Shown: positions 1 through 8,206, numbered from the stretch's first letter. The stretch: 64,000 nt of DNA from Myxococcus guangdongensis (GCF_024198255.1 NZ_JAJVKW010000008.1:310001-374000), one strand, 5' to 3'. The notes: a model not told the origin generated them from the sequence alone. Numbers and translations: made by a program.

Positions 1-186
1 GAGAACCGCGCCAACGCCGCTCGCGTGCGCGCCGCGGGCAAGCTGGTGCTGTCCACCGACTACGCCACGCAGTCCGCGCACGTCGCGGATGCGTACACCC
101 GCTCGCGCGCCGCGGGCTTCGTGCCCTACGTCACGGTGCGCGCGCTGGACCGCGTGACGGTGAACGCGGGATGGGACCCCCAGTAG
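1..186 (+). CDS. C-terminal end of a GH114-like (TM1410 type) glycosidase, partial
   Basis: The frame is open from the first base and stops at 184-186. The visible 61 residues include LVLSTDYA, a run of small residues, then AGFVPYVTVRALDRVTVN and the ending GWDPQ. This ending is typical of the endo-alpha-1,4-polygalactosaminidase (GH114/TM1410-like) family, which folds as a TIM barrel and is usually exported. The catalytic part lies upstream of the window, so activity cannot be judged. A strong hairpin follows 16 bases after the stop codon, consistent with this being the last gene of its transcript. The family call rests only on the C-terminal pattern. Confidence 0.6.
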   Translation, partial: ENRANAARVRAAGKLVLSTDYATQSAHVADAYTRSRAAGFVPYVTVRALDRVTVNAGWDPQ

Positions 187-202
187 TCCGATTCAGTGGG
201 GA

Positions 203-236
203 CACCGCGCCTCGGGAGGTGCGCCGAGGCGCGGTG
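203..236. terminator. Bidirectional hairpin terminator
   Basis: A perfect 13-bp stem (203-215 paired with 224-236) encloses an 8-nt loop. It sits between the convergent GH114-like gene (stop at 186) and the XRE regulator (stop at 244). No U-tract follows on either strand. Confidence 0.8.
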
Positions 237-243
237 CACGGAT

Positions 244-456
244 TCATCGCTCCCAGCGGAACACCGCCTCGAGCGGCTTGCCGAAGACCTCCGCGATGCG
301 GAACGCCGTCTCCAGGCTGGGCGAGTACTTGCCCGCTTCAATCGCGGCAATCGTCTGGCGTGTGAGGCCCACCTTCTCGCCCAGCGCGGCCTGCGTCATC
401 TCGCCCGCGAGGAAGCGCAGCGTGCGGATTTCGTTGGTCAGCCGGGGCTCAGGCAC
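244..456 (-). CDS. XRE-family transcriptional regulator (compact HTH, YgzD-like)
   Basis: A 70-residue protein that is almost entirely one Cro/C1-type helix-turn-helix: MTQAALGEKVGLTRQTIAAI is the HTH core, followed by EAGKYSPSLETAFRIAEVFG and a short end, LEAVFRWER. Such compact regulators usually sit beside DUF2178 membrane proteins. The start is GTG (456-454), placed 5-6 bases after an AGGGG Shine-Dalgarno and overlapping the end of the upstream DUF2178 gene by 8 bp, so translation is probably coupled. It likely represses its own operon through the inverted repeats at 915-955. The ligand or signal is unknown. Confidence 0.88.
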   Translation of the reverse strand: MPEPRLTNEIRTLRFLAGEMTQAALGEKVGLTRQTIAAIEAGKYSPSLETAFRIAEVFGKPLEAVFRWER

Positions 457-889
457 GCAAGCCCCTGCGGTAGCCCGACACCGTCAGGCCGGTGTGCACC
501 AGCTCCGCGATGACGATGGCCAGGATGGCCGCGTTCGCCACCTTCCAGCCACTGGCCCCGAACGGCATGATGCAGCCGACCCAAATCATGCCGCCCATCA
601 GCACGTAGTACGCGACGGACGCGGAGCGATGCGCGATGGCCCGGTCGCGCTCGTCAGGCTCGGTCCTCTCCCCCGGCGCCCGTCGCATCCGGCTGACGAG
701 CGCGGAGACACCGAGCACCACGCCCTGGAACAGCGCCGACGCGGTCAGCATGATGATCTGCGACCAGAACGTGAGCTCGCCTCGCGCTTCCAGCACCGCG
801 ACCGCGGTGAAGTACGTCCCGTAGCTCACGACGAGCAACACCAGGAACACCCACGCGAACCGCTCTCGGGACGACATCTGCGTCTCCAT
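449..889 (-). CDS. DUF2178-type four-helix membrane protein
   Basis: A 146-residue protein with about four hydrophobic helices (near residues 12-30, 41-65, 92-111 and 117-136). The charged segment PDERDRAIAHRSASVAYY between helices 2 and 3 is characteristic of DUF2178 proteins paired with small XRE regulators. The ATG at 889-887 follows a GGGAG ribosome site by about 6 bases. It is the first gene of a two-gene operon with the XRE regulator, read from the promoter/operator at 915-955. No biochemical function is established for the family; a membrane sensor or partner of the regulator is only an inference. Confidence 0.8.
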   Translation of the reverse strand: METQMSSRERFAWVFLVLLVVSYGTYFTAVAVLEARGELTFWSQIIMLTASALFQGVVLGVSALVSRMRRAPGERTEPDERDRAIAHRSASVAYYVLMGGMIWVGCIMPFGASGWKVANAAILAIVIAELVHTGLTVSGYRRGLRA

Positions 890-914
890 GAACCGCTCCC
901 TTCACATGCCAACA

Positions 915-955
915 ATGTTAAGCATGCCAGACCCCATGTCAAGAATGCTTAACAT
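915..955 (-). promoter_or_regulatory. Promoter with overlapping inverted-repeat operator for the DUF2178/XRE operon
   Basis: On the minus strand TTGACA (942-937) and TAACAT (920-915) form a -35/-10 pair with 16-bp spacing. The same region carries an exact 11-bp inverted repeat, ATGTTAAGCAT (915-925) and ATGCTTAACAT (945-955). A second, tighter near-palindrome, ATGTCAAG-AATG-CTTAACAT, occupies 936-955 with one mismatch. The operator overlaps both promoter boxes, which fits repression by the XRE protein encoded in the operon. Confidence 0.75.
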
Positions 956-1009
956 CCCTCCAAAGGCCCCCTCGGCACCACGAAAGCGCTGCCCGAAAGA
1001 AAAAGGCCC

Positions 1010-1966
1010 TCAGGTCGCCGGACGGTCCGCCGCGGGCGCGAGCGGTGGCGGTCGGGTGACGGCGGTCTGCGTGAGCCGCACGCCCGCGAGCACCAGCACG
1101 CCGCCCACGGCAATCTCCCAGTGCAGGGACTCGTCCAGCAGGGCCCACGCGGCCAGCGCCGTGGCGGCGGGCTGGAGGTTGGAGAAGATGGCCACCTTCG
1201 ACGCCGACACCTTCGACAGCGCGTAGTACCAGAGCACGTACGCGACCACCGACGTCAGCAGGCCCAGGTAGACGATGCAGCCCTTGGCCACCGTGCTCGT
1301 GGCCACGAGCGCCTCCGGGTTCGCGACGAACGGCGCGAACGGCAGCATCATCACCGTGGCCATCGTCATGCACCACGCCGTGGCCCGCAGGGGCCCGTGG
1401 ATGGCGACGAAGGGCTTGCCCTCCGTCGTGTAGACCACCCACGCCATCACCGCGCAGAGGATGAGCAGGTCGCCCGTGAGCGAGCCGCGCGCCTCCGCCA
1501 GGCCGCGCCCCAACAGCAGCACCACCACGCCCACGAACGCCACGGTGATGCCCGCGAGCGTCCGCGTCGAGGCCCGCTCCTGCCCTCGCGCGAGGCTCAG
1601 CACGTACACGCCCAGTGGCATGAGCGAATACAAGAGCGCGCCGTGCGCGGCGGTGGAGCGCGACAGCCCGGTGAAGAAGAACAGCTGGTTCACCGGGCCC
1701 GCCATGAGCCCCAGGAACAGGATGCGGCCCCAGGCGTGACGCGGAGGCAGCTTGGGGCCGGGCACGAGCAACAGCAGCGCGACGAACACGAGCCCGCTGA
1801 GCATGAAGCGCCAGAACACCACCGTGAGCGGCGGCAGCTCCGCCATGGCCCGCTTCGCGGCGAGGTACGTCCCCGCGCTGATGAGGACCTGGATGAGGAG
1901 GGCGGCGTAGACGCCGCGCAACGAAGGCGTGGAGGAGTTCAGGGGACCAGCTGGCGCAGAGCCCAT
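1010..1966 (-). CDS. EamA-family (DMT superfamily) membrane transporter
   Basis: A 318-residue protein with about ten hydrophobic helices arranged as two EamA repeats. The first repeat has the typical LISAGTYLAAKRAM segment with a Pro-containing loop and WRFMLSGL; the second holds WVVYT and the conserved LGLLTSVVAYVLWYYALSKV stretch. Family members export metabolites or amino acids; the substrate cannot be read from the sequence. The ATG at 1966 lies inside the last 28 bp of queG, so the gene is the third member of the pduO-queG-eamA operon and probably depends on translational coupling, because no good Shine-Dalgarno is visible. Confidence 0.9.
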   Translation of the reverse strand: MGSAPAGPLNSSTPSLRGVYAALLIQVLISAGTYLAAKRAMAELPPLTVVFWRFMLSGLVFVALLLLVPGPKLPPRHAWGRILFLGLMAGPVNQLFFFTGLSRSTAAHGALLYSLMPLGVYVLSLARGQERASTRTLAGITVAFVGVVVLLLGRGLAEARGSLTGDLLILCAVMAWVVYTTEGKPFVAIHGPLRATAWCMTMATVMMLPFAPFVANPEALVATSTVAKGCIVYLGLLTSVVAYVLWYYALSKVSASKVAIFSNLQPAATALAAWALLDESLHWEIAVGGVLVLAGVRLTQTAVTRPPPLAPAADRPAT

Positions 1967-2952
1967 TGAGCCGCGCTACGTACCAATTCGCTCGAATCGT
2001 CGCTGAGCTTTTCGAGCAGGTGCCGCGCGTCCGCCTGTCTGGCCACCCCCAGCGCGTACACGGCGTTGCGGCGCAGCACGTCGTAGCGTGCGCGCGCCAG
2101 CGCCGTCCCCGGGATGAGCTGCTCGTACTGCGCCGTCGTCAGCCCCGCCAGCTCCAGCGTGCCCAGCTCCGCCACCGCGCGCGGCGCGAAGCGCGGGTGC
2201 TCCGCGAACACAGGCTTGCGGTTCAACGGACACACCTGCTGACAGATGTCGCACCCGAAGATGAGGTTGTTGAACTTGAAACGAAATGGCTCGGGCACCT
2301 CGCGCTCGCGGTTCTCGATGGTCTGGTAGGACAGACACGCCCCCGCGTTCACCTGGCTGTTGCCCACCAGCGCGCCCGTGGGACACGACACCAGACACCG
2401 CCGACACGCGCCGCACCGGTCCGCCGCGGGGCCGTCCGCGTATTCGTCCACCTCCGCGTCGATGACGAGCGTGGCGAGCAGCACCCACGAGCCGAAGGGC
2501 TCGGTGATGAAACACCCGTTCTTGCCCACGTAGCCCAGGCCCGCGCGCGCGGCCCACACCTTCTCCATCAGCGGGCCGCTGTCCACGCTCCCGTACGTCC
2601 CCAGCCCCGGCGCCCTCTGGATGATGGCCTTGCGGAACGCCTTCATCCGGTCGCGCAGCGTGGAGTGGTAGTCGCGCCCCCGCGCGTACCGGGCGATGGG
2701 CGAGCCCTTCGACGGCTCCTCGTCGCGGTAGTAGTTGTTGACGAAGGAGATGACCGTCTTCGCGCCCGGCAGGAGCCGGTCGACGTCCAGGCGCTCCTCC
2801 GCCCGCTCGCTCATCCAGTCCATGTCCGCCGCATAGCCCGCCTCCAGCCAGCTCAGGAGGAAGCGAGGCTCGATGGGCTCCGCGCGGGCGAAGCCCACCA
2901 GGTCGAAGCCCACCGAGCGGGCGAGGTCACGAAGCGGAGCGGTGGGGAGCAA
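1939..2952 (-). CDS. queG: Epoxyqueuosine reductase QueG
   Basis: A 337-residue enzyme of the last step of queuosine synthesis, reducing epoxyqueuosine in tRNA to queuosine with cobalamin and two 4Fe-4S clusters. Visible hallmarks are the catalytic-Asp segment VDSGPLMEK (D124), GLGYVGKNGCFI (139-149), cluster cysteines C180/C183/C186/C190 and C234/C237/C241 with C206, and a HEAT-like C-terminal region. The start is TTG (2952-2950) behind an AAGG site and 18 bp downstream of the corrinoid adenosyltransferase stop. Sharing an operon with a corrinoid enzyme is apt for a B12-dependent reductase. Confidence 0.96.
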   Translation of the reverse strand: MLPTAPLRDLARSVGFDLVGFARAEPIEPRFLLSWLEAGYAADMDWMSERAEERLDVDRLLPGAKTVISFVNNYYRDEEPSKGSPIARYARGRDYHSTLRDRMKAFRKAIIQRAPGLGTYGSVDSGPLMEKVWAARAGLGYVGKNGCFITEPFGSWVLLATLVIDAEVDEYADGPAADRCGACRRCLVSCPTGALVGNSQVNAGACLSYQTIENREREVPEPFRFKFNNLIFGCDICQQVCPLNRKPVFAEHPRFAPRAVAELGTLELAGLTTAQYEQLIPGTALARARYDVLRRNAVYALGVARQADARHLLEKLSDDSSELVRSAAQWALRQLVP

Positions 2953-2970
2953 AGCGACGCCTTGAAGGGA

Positions 2971-3534
2971 CTAGGACTCGGACGGCTTCTCCGGAATCCA
3001 CTTCACGTCCTGCACATCCGCGCGGTGGTTCGCCACGCGCGCCATGACGAAGAGCAGGTCGGAGAGCCGGTTGAGGAAGACCCCCACGTCCTTGGGAATC
3101 GTCCCCTCGCGCAGCAGCGGGACGGCGCGGCGCTCCGCGCGGCGGCACACCGTGCGAGCCAGGTGCAGCGCGGCCGCGGCCTGCGTGCCTCCGGGCAGGA
3201 TGAAGTGCGTCATCTTCGGCAGCTCGCTGTCGAACCGGTCCATGGCGTTCTCCATGTCCGTCACCCAGCTCTCCTTCAGCGGAGGCAGGTGCGAGGCGGC
3301 CTTCGCGTCGATGGGCGTCGCCATCACCGCGCCCACGGTGAAGAGCTGGTCCTGCAGCCGGTGGAGCATCGCGTCCAGCTCCGGCGGCGGGGAGAAGCCG
3401 CGCACCAGACCCAGCGTCGCGTTCAGCTCGTCCACCTCGCCGTAGGCATCCACGCGCACGTCATCCTTCGGGACACGGCCGCCCCCGAATAGACCGGTAT
3501 CTCCGGCGTCTCCGCGCTTCGTGTAGATTTTCAT
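2971..3534 (-). CDS. PduO-type cob(I)yrinic acid a,c-diamide adenosyltransferase
   Basis: A 187-residue ATP:corrinoid adenosyltransferase, which makes adenosylcobalamin. The N-terminus MKIYTKRGDAGDTGLFGG is the diagnostic ATP-binding motif, followed by VDAYGEVDELNATLG. Later FILPGG, the RTVCRRAERR helix and LNRLSDLLFVMAR carry the conserved Arg, Asn and Asp residues. The frame is open 51 bases further upstream, but the ATG at 3534 puts the motif at the N-terminus as in relatives and gives the usual length. It is the first gene of the operon with queG and eamA and diverges from thyA. No cobalamin riboswitch was recognised upstream. Confidence 0.94.
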   Translation of the reverse strand: MKIYTKRGDAGDTGLFGGGRVPKDDVRVDAYGEVDELNATLGLVRGFSPPPELDAMLHRLQDQLFTVGAVMATPIDAKAASHLPPLKESWVTDMENAMDRFDSELPKMTHFILPGGTQAAAALHLARTVCRRAERRAVPLLREGTIPKDVGVFLNRLSDLLFVMARVANHRADVQDVKWIPEKPSES

Positions 3535-3677
3535 GGGCTTGGCTTCTACCGGCGGGACGCGTCGGACGTCCAATCCGAAGGGCATGCGCGGAACCGTGCG
3601 AGATTGCAGGGTTGCTGGCAGACCGCTTCGTTCGTGCTTGCCTCGGGGGGTGACGAAGCCATAGACGCCTGGGCCCC

Positions 3678-4472
3678 ATGCAGCCCTACCTGAACCTGCT
3701 GGACCAAGTCCTGAAGCACGGGACGAAGAAGGGCGACCGCACCGGCACCGGCACGCTGAGTGTCTTCGGCCCCCAGCTGCGGTTCGATTTGACGCAGGGC
3801 TTTCCGCTCGTCACCACGAAGAAGCTGCACGTGAAGTCCATCCTCCACGAGCTGCTGTGGATTCTCGCGGGTGACACCAACGTGCGCACGCTGCAGGCAC
3901 AAGGCGTCACCATCTGGGATGAGTGGGCCGACGCCGAGGGGAAGCTCGGCCCCGTGTATGGACACCAGTGGCGCTCCTGGAGCGCGCCGGACGGTGGACA
4001 CCTCGACCAGATGAAGGCGCTGGTCGACGGGCTGGAGAAGAACCCGGACTCGCGCCGGCACATCGTCAGCGCGTGGAACGTGGCGGACCTGCCGGGCATG
4101 AAGCTGCCGCCGTGCCACGTGCTCTTCCAGTTCTACGTGGCCGACGGGAAGCTGTCCTGCCAGCTGTACCAGCGCAGCGCGGACCTGTTCCTCGGGCTGC
4201 CCTTCAACATCGCGTCGTACTCGGCGCTGACGATGATGGTGGCGCAGGCGACGGGCCTCGTCGCACACGAGTTCATCCACACGATTGGCGACGCGCACCT
4301 GTACCTCAACCATGTGGAGCAGGCCCGCGAGCAGCTCGCGCGCGCGCCGCGTGCGCTGCCACGCCTGAAGCTCAACCCCGAGGTGAAGGACCTCTTCGCG
4401 TTCCGGTACGAGGACTTCACACTCGAGGGCTACGAGCCCCACCCCGCCATCAAGGCGCCCGTGGCCGTATGA
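3678..4472 (+). CDS. thyA: Thymidylate synthase ThyA
   Basis: A 264-residue protein, the same length as the E. coli enzyme. It methylates dUMP to dTMP using methylene-tetrahydrofolate. The catalytic cysteine is C146 in PPCHVLFQFYV, RRHIVSAWN carries the phosphate-binding arginines, and SADLFLGLPFNIASY plus IGDAHLYLNH are conserved folate/dUMP-site segments. The last codons overlap the folA start by 4 bp (ATGA), making a folate-cycle operon in which the dihydrofolate produced here is recycled by the next gene. It is divergent from the pduO-queG operon. Confidence 0.98.
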   Translation: MQPYLNLLDQVLKHGTKKGDRTGTGTLSVFGPQLRFDLTQGFPLVTTKKLHVKSILHELLWILAGDTNVRTLQAQGVTIWDEWADAEGKLGPVYGHQWRSWSAPDGGHLDQMKALVDGLEKNPDSRRHIVSAWNVADLPGMKLPPCHVLFQFYVADGKLSCQLYQRSADLFLGLPFNIASYSALTMMVAQATGLVAHEFIHTIGDAHLYLNHVEQAREQLARAPRALPRLKLNPEVKDLFAFRYEDFTLEGYEPHPAIKAPVAV

Positions 4473-4948
4473 GGCTGTCGGCCATCGTCGCGCTGGCGTC
4501 GAACCGGGTCATCGGCGCGGACAATCAGCTCCCGTGGCGACTGCCCGCGGACCTGGCGCGCTTCAAGCGGCTCACCCTGGGCCACACGCTCGTCATGGGC
4601 CGCAAGACGTACGAGTCCATCGGCCGGCCGCTGCCTGGGCGCACGTTCATCGTCGTCACGCGGCAGAAGGACTTCGCGCCGCCGGCAGTCACGGTGGCTC
4701 ACTCGGTGGAGGAGGCGCTCCAACAGGCCGAGGCCCGAGGCGACGACGAGGTCTTCATCGCCGGGGGCGCGGACCTCTACGCGCAGACGATGGACCGCAT
4801 CCAGCGGCTCTACCTCACACGAATCGCGCGGGACTATCCGGGCGACACGCGCTTCCCCGAGGTGGACCTGTCCGGCTGGCGGCTCATCGAGGAGGAACAG
4901 CATCCGGAGTCAGCACCTCCGTACGCGTTCCTCACCTACGAGCGCTGA
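4469..4948 (+). CDS. folA: Dihydrofolate reductase
   Basis: A 159-residue DHFR that reduces dihydrofolate with NADPH. The N-terminal pattern LSAIVALASNRVIGADNQLPWRLP is classical, with the catalytic acid at D28. HTLVMGRKTYESIGRPLPGR forms the NADPH-binding segment, and VFIAGGADLYAQ is the conserved GG region. The ATG overlaps the thyA stop (4469-4472), so the start is fixed by the overlap and the family N-terminus. It is translationally coupled to thyA and serves the same cycle. Confidence 0.97.
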   Translation: MRLSAIVALASNRVIGADNQLPWRLPADLARFKRLTLGHTLVMGRKTYESIGRPLPGRTFIVVTRQKDFAPPAVTVAHSVEEALQQAEARGDDEVFIAGGADLYAQTMDRIQRLYLTRIARDYPGDTRFPEVDLSGWRLIEEEQHPESAPPYAFLTYER

Positions 4949-5028
4949 CGCCGCTGCTCCCTTGTCGAGCAACGGGGCATCTGTCCTCGGCTTTGTCTCG
5001 CTCCCGCGCCGTGTGCACCTGGAACGGC

Positions 5029-5436
5029 ATGCGCCCCTCCCTCGTCCCCGGACTCACGCCGAGCCCCTGGCTCCCCGCGCCCCGCCTGCCCTGGCGCGCC
5101 GCTTCCCTGCTCGGCGCCGCACTCACCCTCGCCAACACCACCACCCTCGCTCGCCTCTCCCGTCAGCTCGAGGCCCAGCAACGTCAGCGCCGCTTCCGCC
5201 CGCGCGCCCTCCGCGCGCTCGCCGTCGGAGCCACCGCCATCGGCGCCACCGGCCTGGGCGCGCTCGCCATCGGCGCCGTCTCCATCGGCGCGCTCACCGT
5301 GGCCTCGCTCGCCCTCGGCCGCCTGCGGGGTGGGGACTGGCGCATCGCCCGGCTCCGCATCCACTCGCTGGAAGTCGAACGGTGGACAGCCCTGGGCAAC
5401 CTCACTCCCATTCCAGGCCTTCCAACTCCCGCCTGA
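5029..5436 (+). CDS. Hypothetical small protein with a Gly/Ala hydrophobic repeat segment
   Basis: A 135-residue product with no family I can name. After a Pro-rich N-terminus comes a hydrophobic stretch, LLGAALTLANTTTLARLSRQ, then an Arg-rich hinge. It is followed by a periodic run of alternating Gly and small hydrophobic residues (AIGATGLGALAIGAVSIGAL) that resembles membrane-associated repeats of the GALAIG type. The C-terminal 35 residues are soluble. The frame continues upstream inside folA in another register, so I start at the ATG at 5029; a GTG at 5011 is an alternative. Codon third positions are G/C-rich as in neighbouring genes, supporting it as real. Confidence 0.55.
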   Translation: MRPSLVPGLTPSPWLPAPRLPWRAASLLGAALTLANTTTLARLSRQLEAQQRQRRFRPRALRALAVGATAIGATGLGALAIGAVSIGALTVASLALGRLRGGDWRIARLRIHSLEVERWTALGNLTPIPGLPTPA

Positions 5437-5500
5437 AGTCCACATCTTGAGATTGAGTCGCAGAATTGAAACGACGGGGCCCCACTGGTAGACGGGACGC

Positions 5501-7354
5501 ATGAATCATGCGGTCCGCGTCGTCCTCGTCCTGCTCTTCATGGTGTCCGGGTCGGCCCTCGCCGCCGAGAACGGCGCGGATGAGCGGACCTGGCATCGGC
5601 TGGTGGGAATCCTCCAGTACCTGGAGGCGGACTACCCGGCCGCCATCGAGTCGCAGTCCGCGTTCGAGCTGGAGGAGCAGAAGAGCTTCGCGGCGGAGGC
5701 AGTGTCCGCGGCCCAGGAACTGGGCGCGCAGGCCTCCATCTTCGTCCCCCGCGTGAAGGCCATCCAAGCCCGCGTGGACCAGTCGAAGGACCCCGAGGGC
5801 GTCAGCCGCGACTGCGGAGCGCTGGTGCAGGACCTGGTGCTCGTGGGTGGGCTCGCGCGCAGCCCCCGTCACCCGCCGGACCTCAAGCGCGGCGCCGAGC
5901 TCTTCCAGACGAACTGCGCGGCCTGCCACGCCGCGGACGGCAGCGCCAACCTGCCCATCGCCGCGACGATGGAGCCCGCGCCCGCCAACTTCCAGGACGC
6001 GGAGCTGATGGGCGGACTCACGCCCTACAAGGCGTTCAACACCACCAGCTTCGGCGTGCCGGGCACCGCGATGCCCGCCTTCCCCACGCTGACGGAGGAC
6101 GAGCGCTGGTCGCTCGCGTTCTTCGCCTTCACCCTGCGCCAGCCGCCGTGCGAGGGGACACCTCCGCGCGCGTCGCTGGAGCGCCTGGCGAACACCACCG
6201 ACGACGAGCTGGTGAAGGACTTCGGCGCCGACAAGCTCGCGTGCCTGCGCCGCGAGCTGCCCCAGGTGGACGAGGAGCGCTCGCTGATGGCCGCGCGCGA
6301 CGGCGTGCAGGAGGCCATGCGACAGGGCGCCTCGGGCAACGCGTCCGCCGCGAAGGCCGCGCTCCTGGATGCGTACCTCAACGGACTGGAGCCCGTGGAG
6401 CCCAAGCTGACCTCGCGCGACTCCGCGCTGGTGCTCAAGCTGGAGCAGGGCTTCCTGAAGGCGCGCCTGGCGGCGGAGAACGGCAGCCCGCGATTGCAGG
6501 ACGAGGGCCGTGAGCTGATCGCCCTGCTCGACCAGGCGCGCCGGGACAGCGGCAGCGCGGCGGACCTGGTGTCCACGCTGTGGCTCACCGTGTTCATCCT
6601 GCTGCGCGAGGGCTTCGAGGCGGCCATCATCGTCGCCGCGCTCCTGGCGGCCCTGAAGAAGATGAAGGCCACCGAGCACGTGCGCGTGGTGCACGCCGGG
6701 TGGATGTCCGCGCTGGTGGTGGGCGCCGTCGCCTACGCGCTGGGCCGCCACCTGCTGGCCGGCGCCGAGCGCGAGTGGATGGAGGGCGTGGCCGCGCTCG
6801 TGGCCGTGGGCATGCTGCTGTACGCGGCGCTGTGGCTCAACGCGCGCTCCAACATGAGCCAGTTCATGGGGGAGCTGCGCGAGAAGATGAAGGGCGCGCT
6901 GGGGCGAGGCAGCCTGCTCGGCCTGTTCCTCATCGCCTTCACCGCCGTGCTGCGCGAGAGCTTCGAGACCGCCATCTTCCTGCAGGGCCTGGCGCTGGAC
7001 TCGCCCGCGGGTGTGGCCTGGGGCACGCTGGTGGGCGCGGTGGCCCTGGTCGTCCTGGTGCTGTTCATCAACCGGCTCGGCTTCCGGCTGCCCATGAAGA
7101 CGCTCTTCAACGTCTCCACGGTGGTGCTCGTCGTCACCGCGGTGATGCTGTTGGGCAAGGGCCTGCACTCGCTGCAGGAGGTGGGCGCGCTGCCGCTCTA
7201 TCCGGTGAGCTTCATCACCATCGACCTGTTGGGCATCTATCCGGACCTGCTCTCGCTCGTGCCCCAGGTGCTGCTGGCCGCCGCGCCGCTGGCCCTGGTG
7301 CTGCTGCGTCGCCGGGCCCGTTCCGAGCGCGTCACCGAGGTGTCCGCCAGTTGA
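5501..7354 (+). CDS. Cytochrome c / FTR1-family iron permease fusion
   Basis: A 617-residue protein with a signal peptide (1-21), a helical periplasmic region, and a class I cytochrome c domain with CAACH at 139-143 and a likely Met ligand in GTAMPAF (M191). Its C-terminal membrane domain is of FTR1/EfeU type, with the two Fe-binding REXXE motifs REGFE (369-373) and RESFE (485-489) in transmembrane helices. FTR1 permeases import iron coupled to oxidation; the fused cytochrome may accept electrons from Fe(II), replacing a separate oxidase. No EfeO or EfeB gene is adjacent. A glycine-rich exported protein follows after 31 bp. Confidence 0.93.
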   Translation: MNHAVRVVLVLLFMVSGSALAAENGADERTWHRLVGILQYLEADYPAAIESQSAFELEEQKSFAAEAVSAAQELGAQASIFVPRVKAIQARVDQSKDPEGVSRDCGALVQDLVLVGGLARSPRHPPDLKRGAELFQTNCAACHAADGSANLPIAATMEPAPANFQDAELMGGLTPYKAFNTTSFGVPGTAMPAFPTLTEDERWSLAFFAFTLRQPPCEGTPPRASLERLANTTDDELVKDFGADKLACLRRELPQVDEERSLMAARDGVQEAMRQGASGNASAAKAALLDAYLNGLEPVEPKLTSRDSALVLKLEQGFLKARLAAENGSPRLQDEGRELIALLDQARRDSGSAADLVSTLWLTVFILLREGFEAAIIVAALLAALKKMKATEHVRVVHAGWMSALVVGAVAYALGRHLLAGAEREWMEGVAALVAVGMLLYAALWLNARSNMSQFMGELREKMKGALGRGSLLGLFLIAFTAVLRESFETAIFLQGLALDSPAGVAWGTLVGAVALVVLVLFINRLGFRLPMKTLFNVSTVVLVVTAVMLLGKGLHSLQEVGALPLYPVSFITIDLLGIYPDLLSLVPQVLLAAAPLALVLLRRRARSERVTEVSAS

Positions 7355-7385
7355 CGCGACGAGTACCCCCGCCTTGCGGTAGCGT

Positions 7386-8162
7386 GTGCGGGTGAGGCTT
7401 TCGCGCGCGCATCCTGTCCTCCTGGTGGGTCTGCTCCTTCTGAGCACGGGCCCCGCCTGGGGTCAGCACGTCTCGGAGGACGAGCCCGCGAAGCGCCCCG
7501 CGCCCGAGCTGACGCCCCCGCCGCTCGTCCCCGTGTCCCCGGGTGACAAGGTGGACTCGGACGAGGACGCCGACGAGGGCTCGCGTGGGCAGACGCAGGG
7601 CACGCCCACGGACGACGACTCGGGGACGCAGGTGGCGGAGGACGCCCGGCCCAGCCGCAAGGTGGCCGTGGAGGACCCGGTGCCGCGCATCGCGGTGGAG
7701 TTCGTGGGAGGCACCGCGGGAGGCATCGCGGGCGGCGCGGTGGGGCTCGTGGTGGGCTACCTGCTGGGCGCGCCCACGGTGGGCTGTGACGAGTGCAACG
7801 TCGTCTCGCTGGTGGGGGGCCTCACCGGCGTCGTCATCGGCGTACCCGCGGGGACGTGGGCGGGCGGGCGGCTGATGGGCGGCAAGGGCACCATCCTCGC
7901 CACCGTCGGAGGAAGTCTCGTGGGCTGGGGCGGCGCGCTGCTGGGCTCGCTCGTGCTCGGGGCCGACGACGACAAGGCCATCTCCGCGCTGCTGCTCTTC
8001 CTGCCCGTCGTCGGAGCCACCACCGGCTACGAGCTGTCGCATCAGTCGCAATCGGCCGTGAAGCCCGTGGCGCCCACGCGCGCGGACACCGGCGTGCGGC
8101 TGCTGCCCGTGGCGGGGATGACCGAGCACGGGCCCCGCTTCGGTCTCATCGGGCGTTTCTAG
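7386..8162 (+). CDS. Exported glycine-rich protein of unknown function
   Basis: A 258-residue product with an N-terminal signal peptide (VLLVGLLLLSTGPAWGQ), an acidic Asp/Glu/Pro-rich linker to about residue 95, and a hydrophobic half full of Gly-x-x-x-Gly spacing (GGTAGGIAGGAVGLVVGYLLG and later segments). This pattern suggests a membrane-inserted glycine-zipper region. I do not recognise a named family. The start is GTG at 7386; a second GTG two codons on is equally possible. It lies 31 bp downstream of the iron permease on the same strand and may be cotranscribed. Confidence 0.7.
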   Translation: MRVRLSRAHPVLLVGLLLLSTGPAWGQHVSEDEPAKRPAPELTPPPLVPVSPGDKVDSDEDADEGSRGQTQGTPTDDDSGTQVAEDARPSRKVAVEDPVPRIAVEFVGGTAGGIAGGAVGLVVGYLLGAPTVGCDECNVVSLVGGLTGVVIGVPAGTWAGGRLMGGKGTILATVGGSLVGWGGALLGSLVLGADDDKAISALLLFLPVVGATTGYELSHQSQSAVKPVAPTRADTGVRLLPVAGMTEHGPRFGLIGRF

Positions 8163-8206
8163 AAGCACCTGCGGGCACGCTCCCAGGTGACCTCTTCCAA
8201 TCGGAC

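Noticed and set aside
3535..3677. Cobalamin riboswitch before the adenosyltransferase
   Set aside because: No B12-box-like sequence or multi-stem layout was seen; the region is only a short divergent intergenic gap.
5402..7447. Long open frame antisense to the FTR1 permease, and similar long antisense frames over the subtilase, the ASH lipoprotein, the M1 peptidase and the UPF1-like helicase
   Set aside because: They encode Arg/Ala/His/Gly-rich strings without domains and arise from strong G/C third-position bias in the opposite gene.
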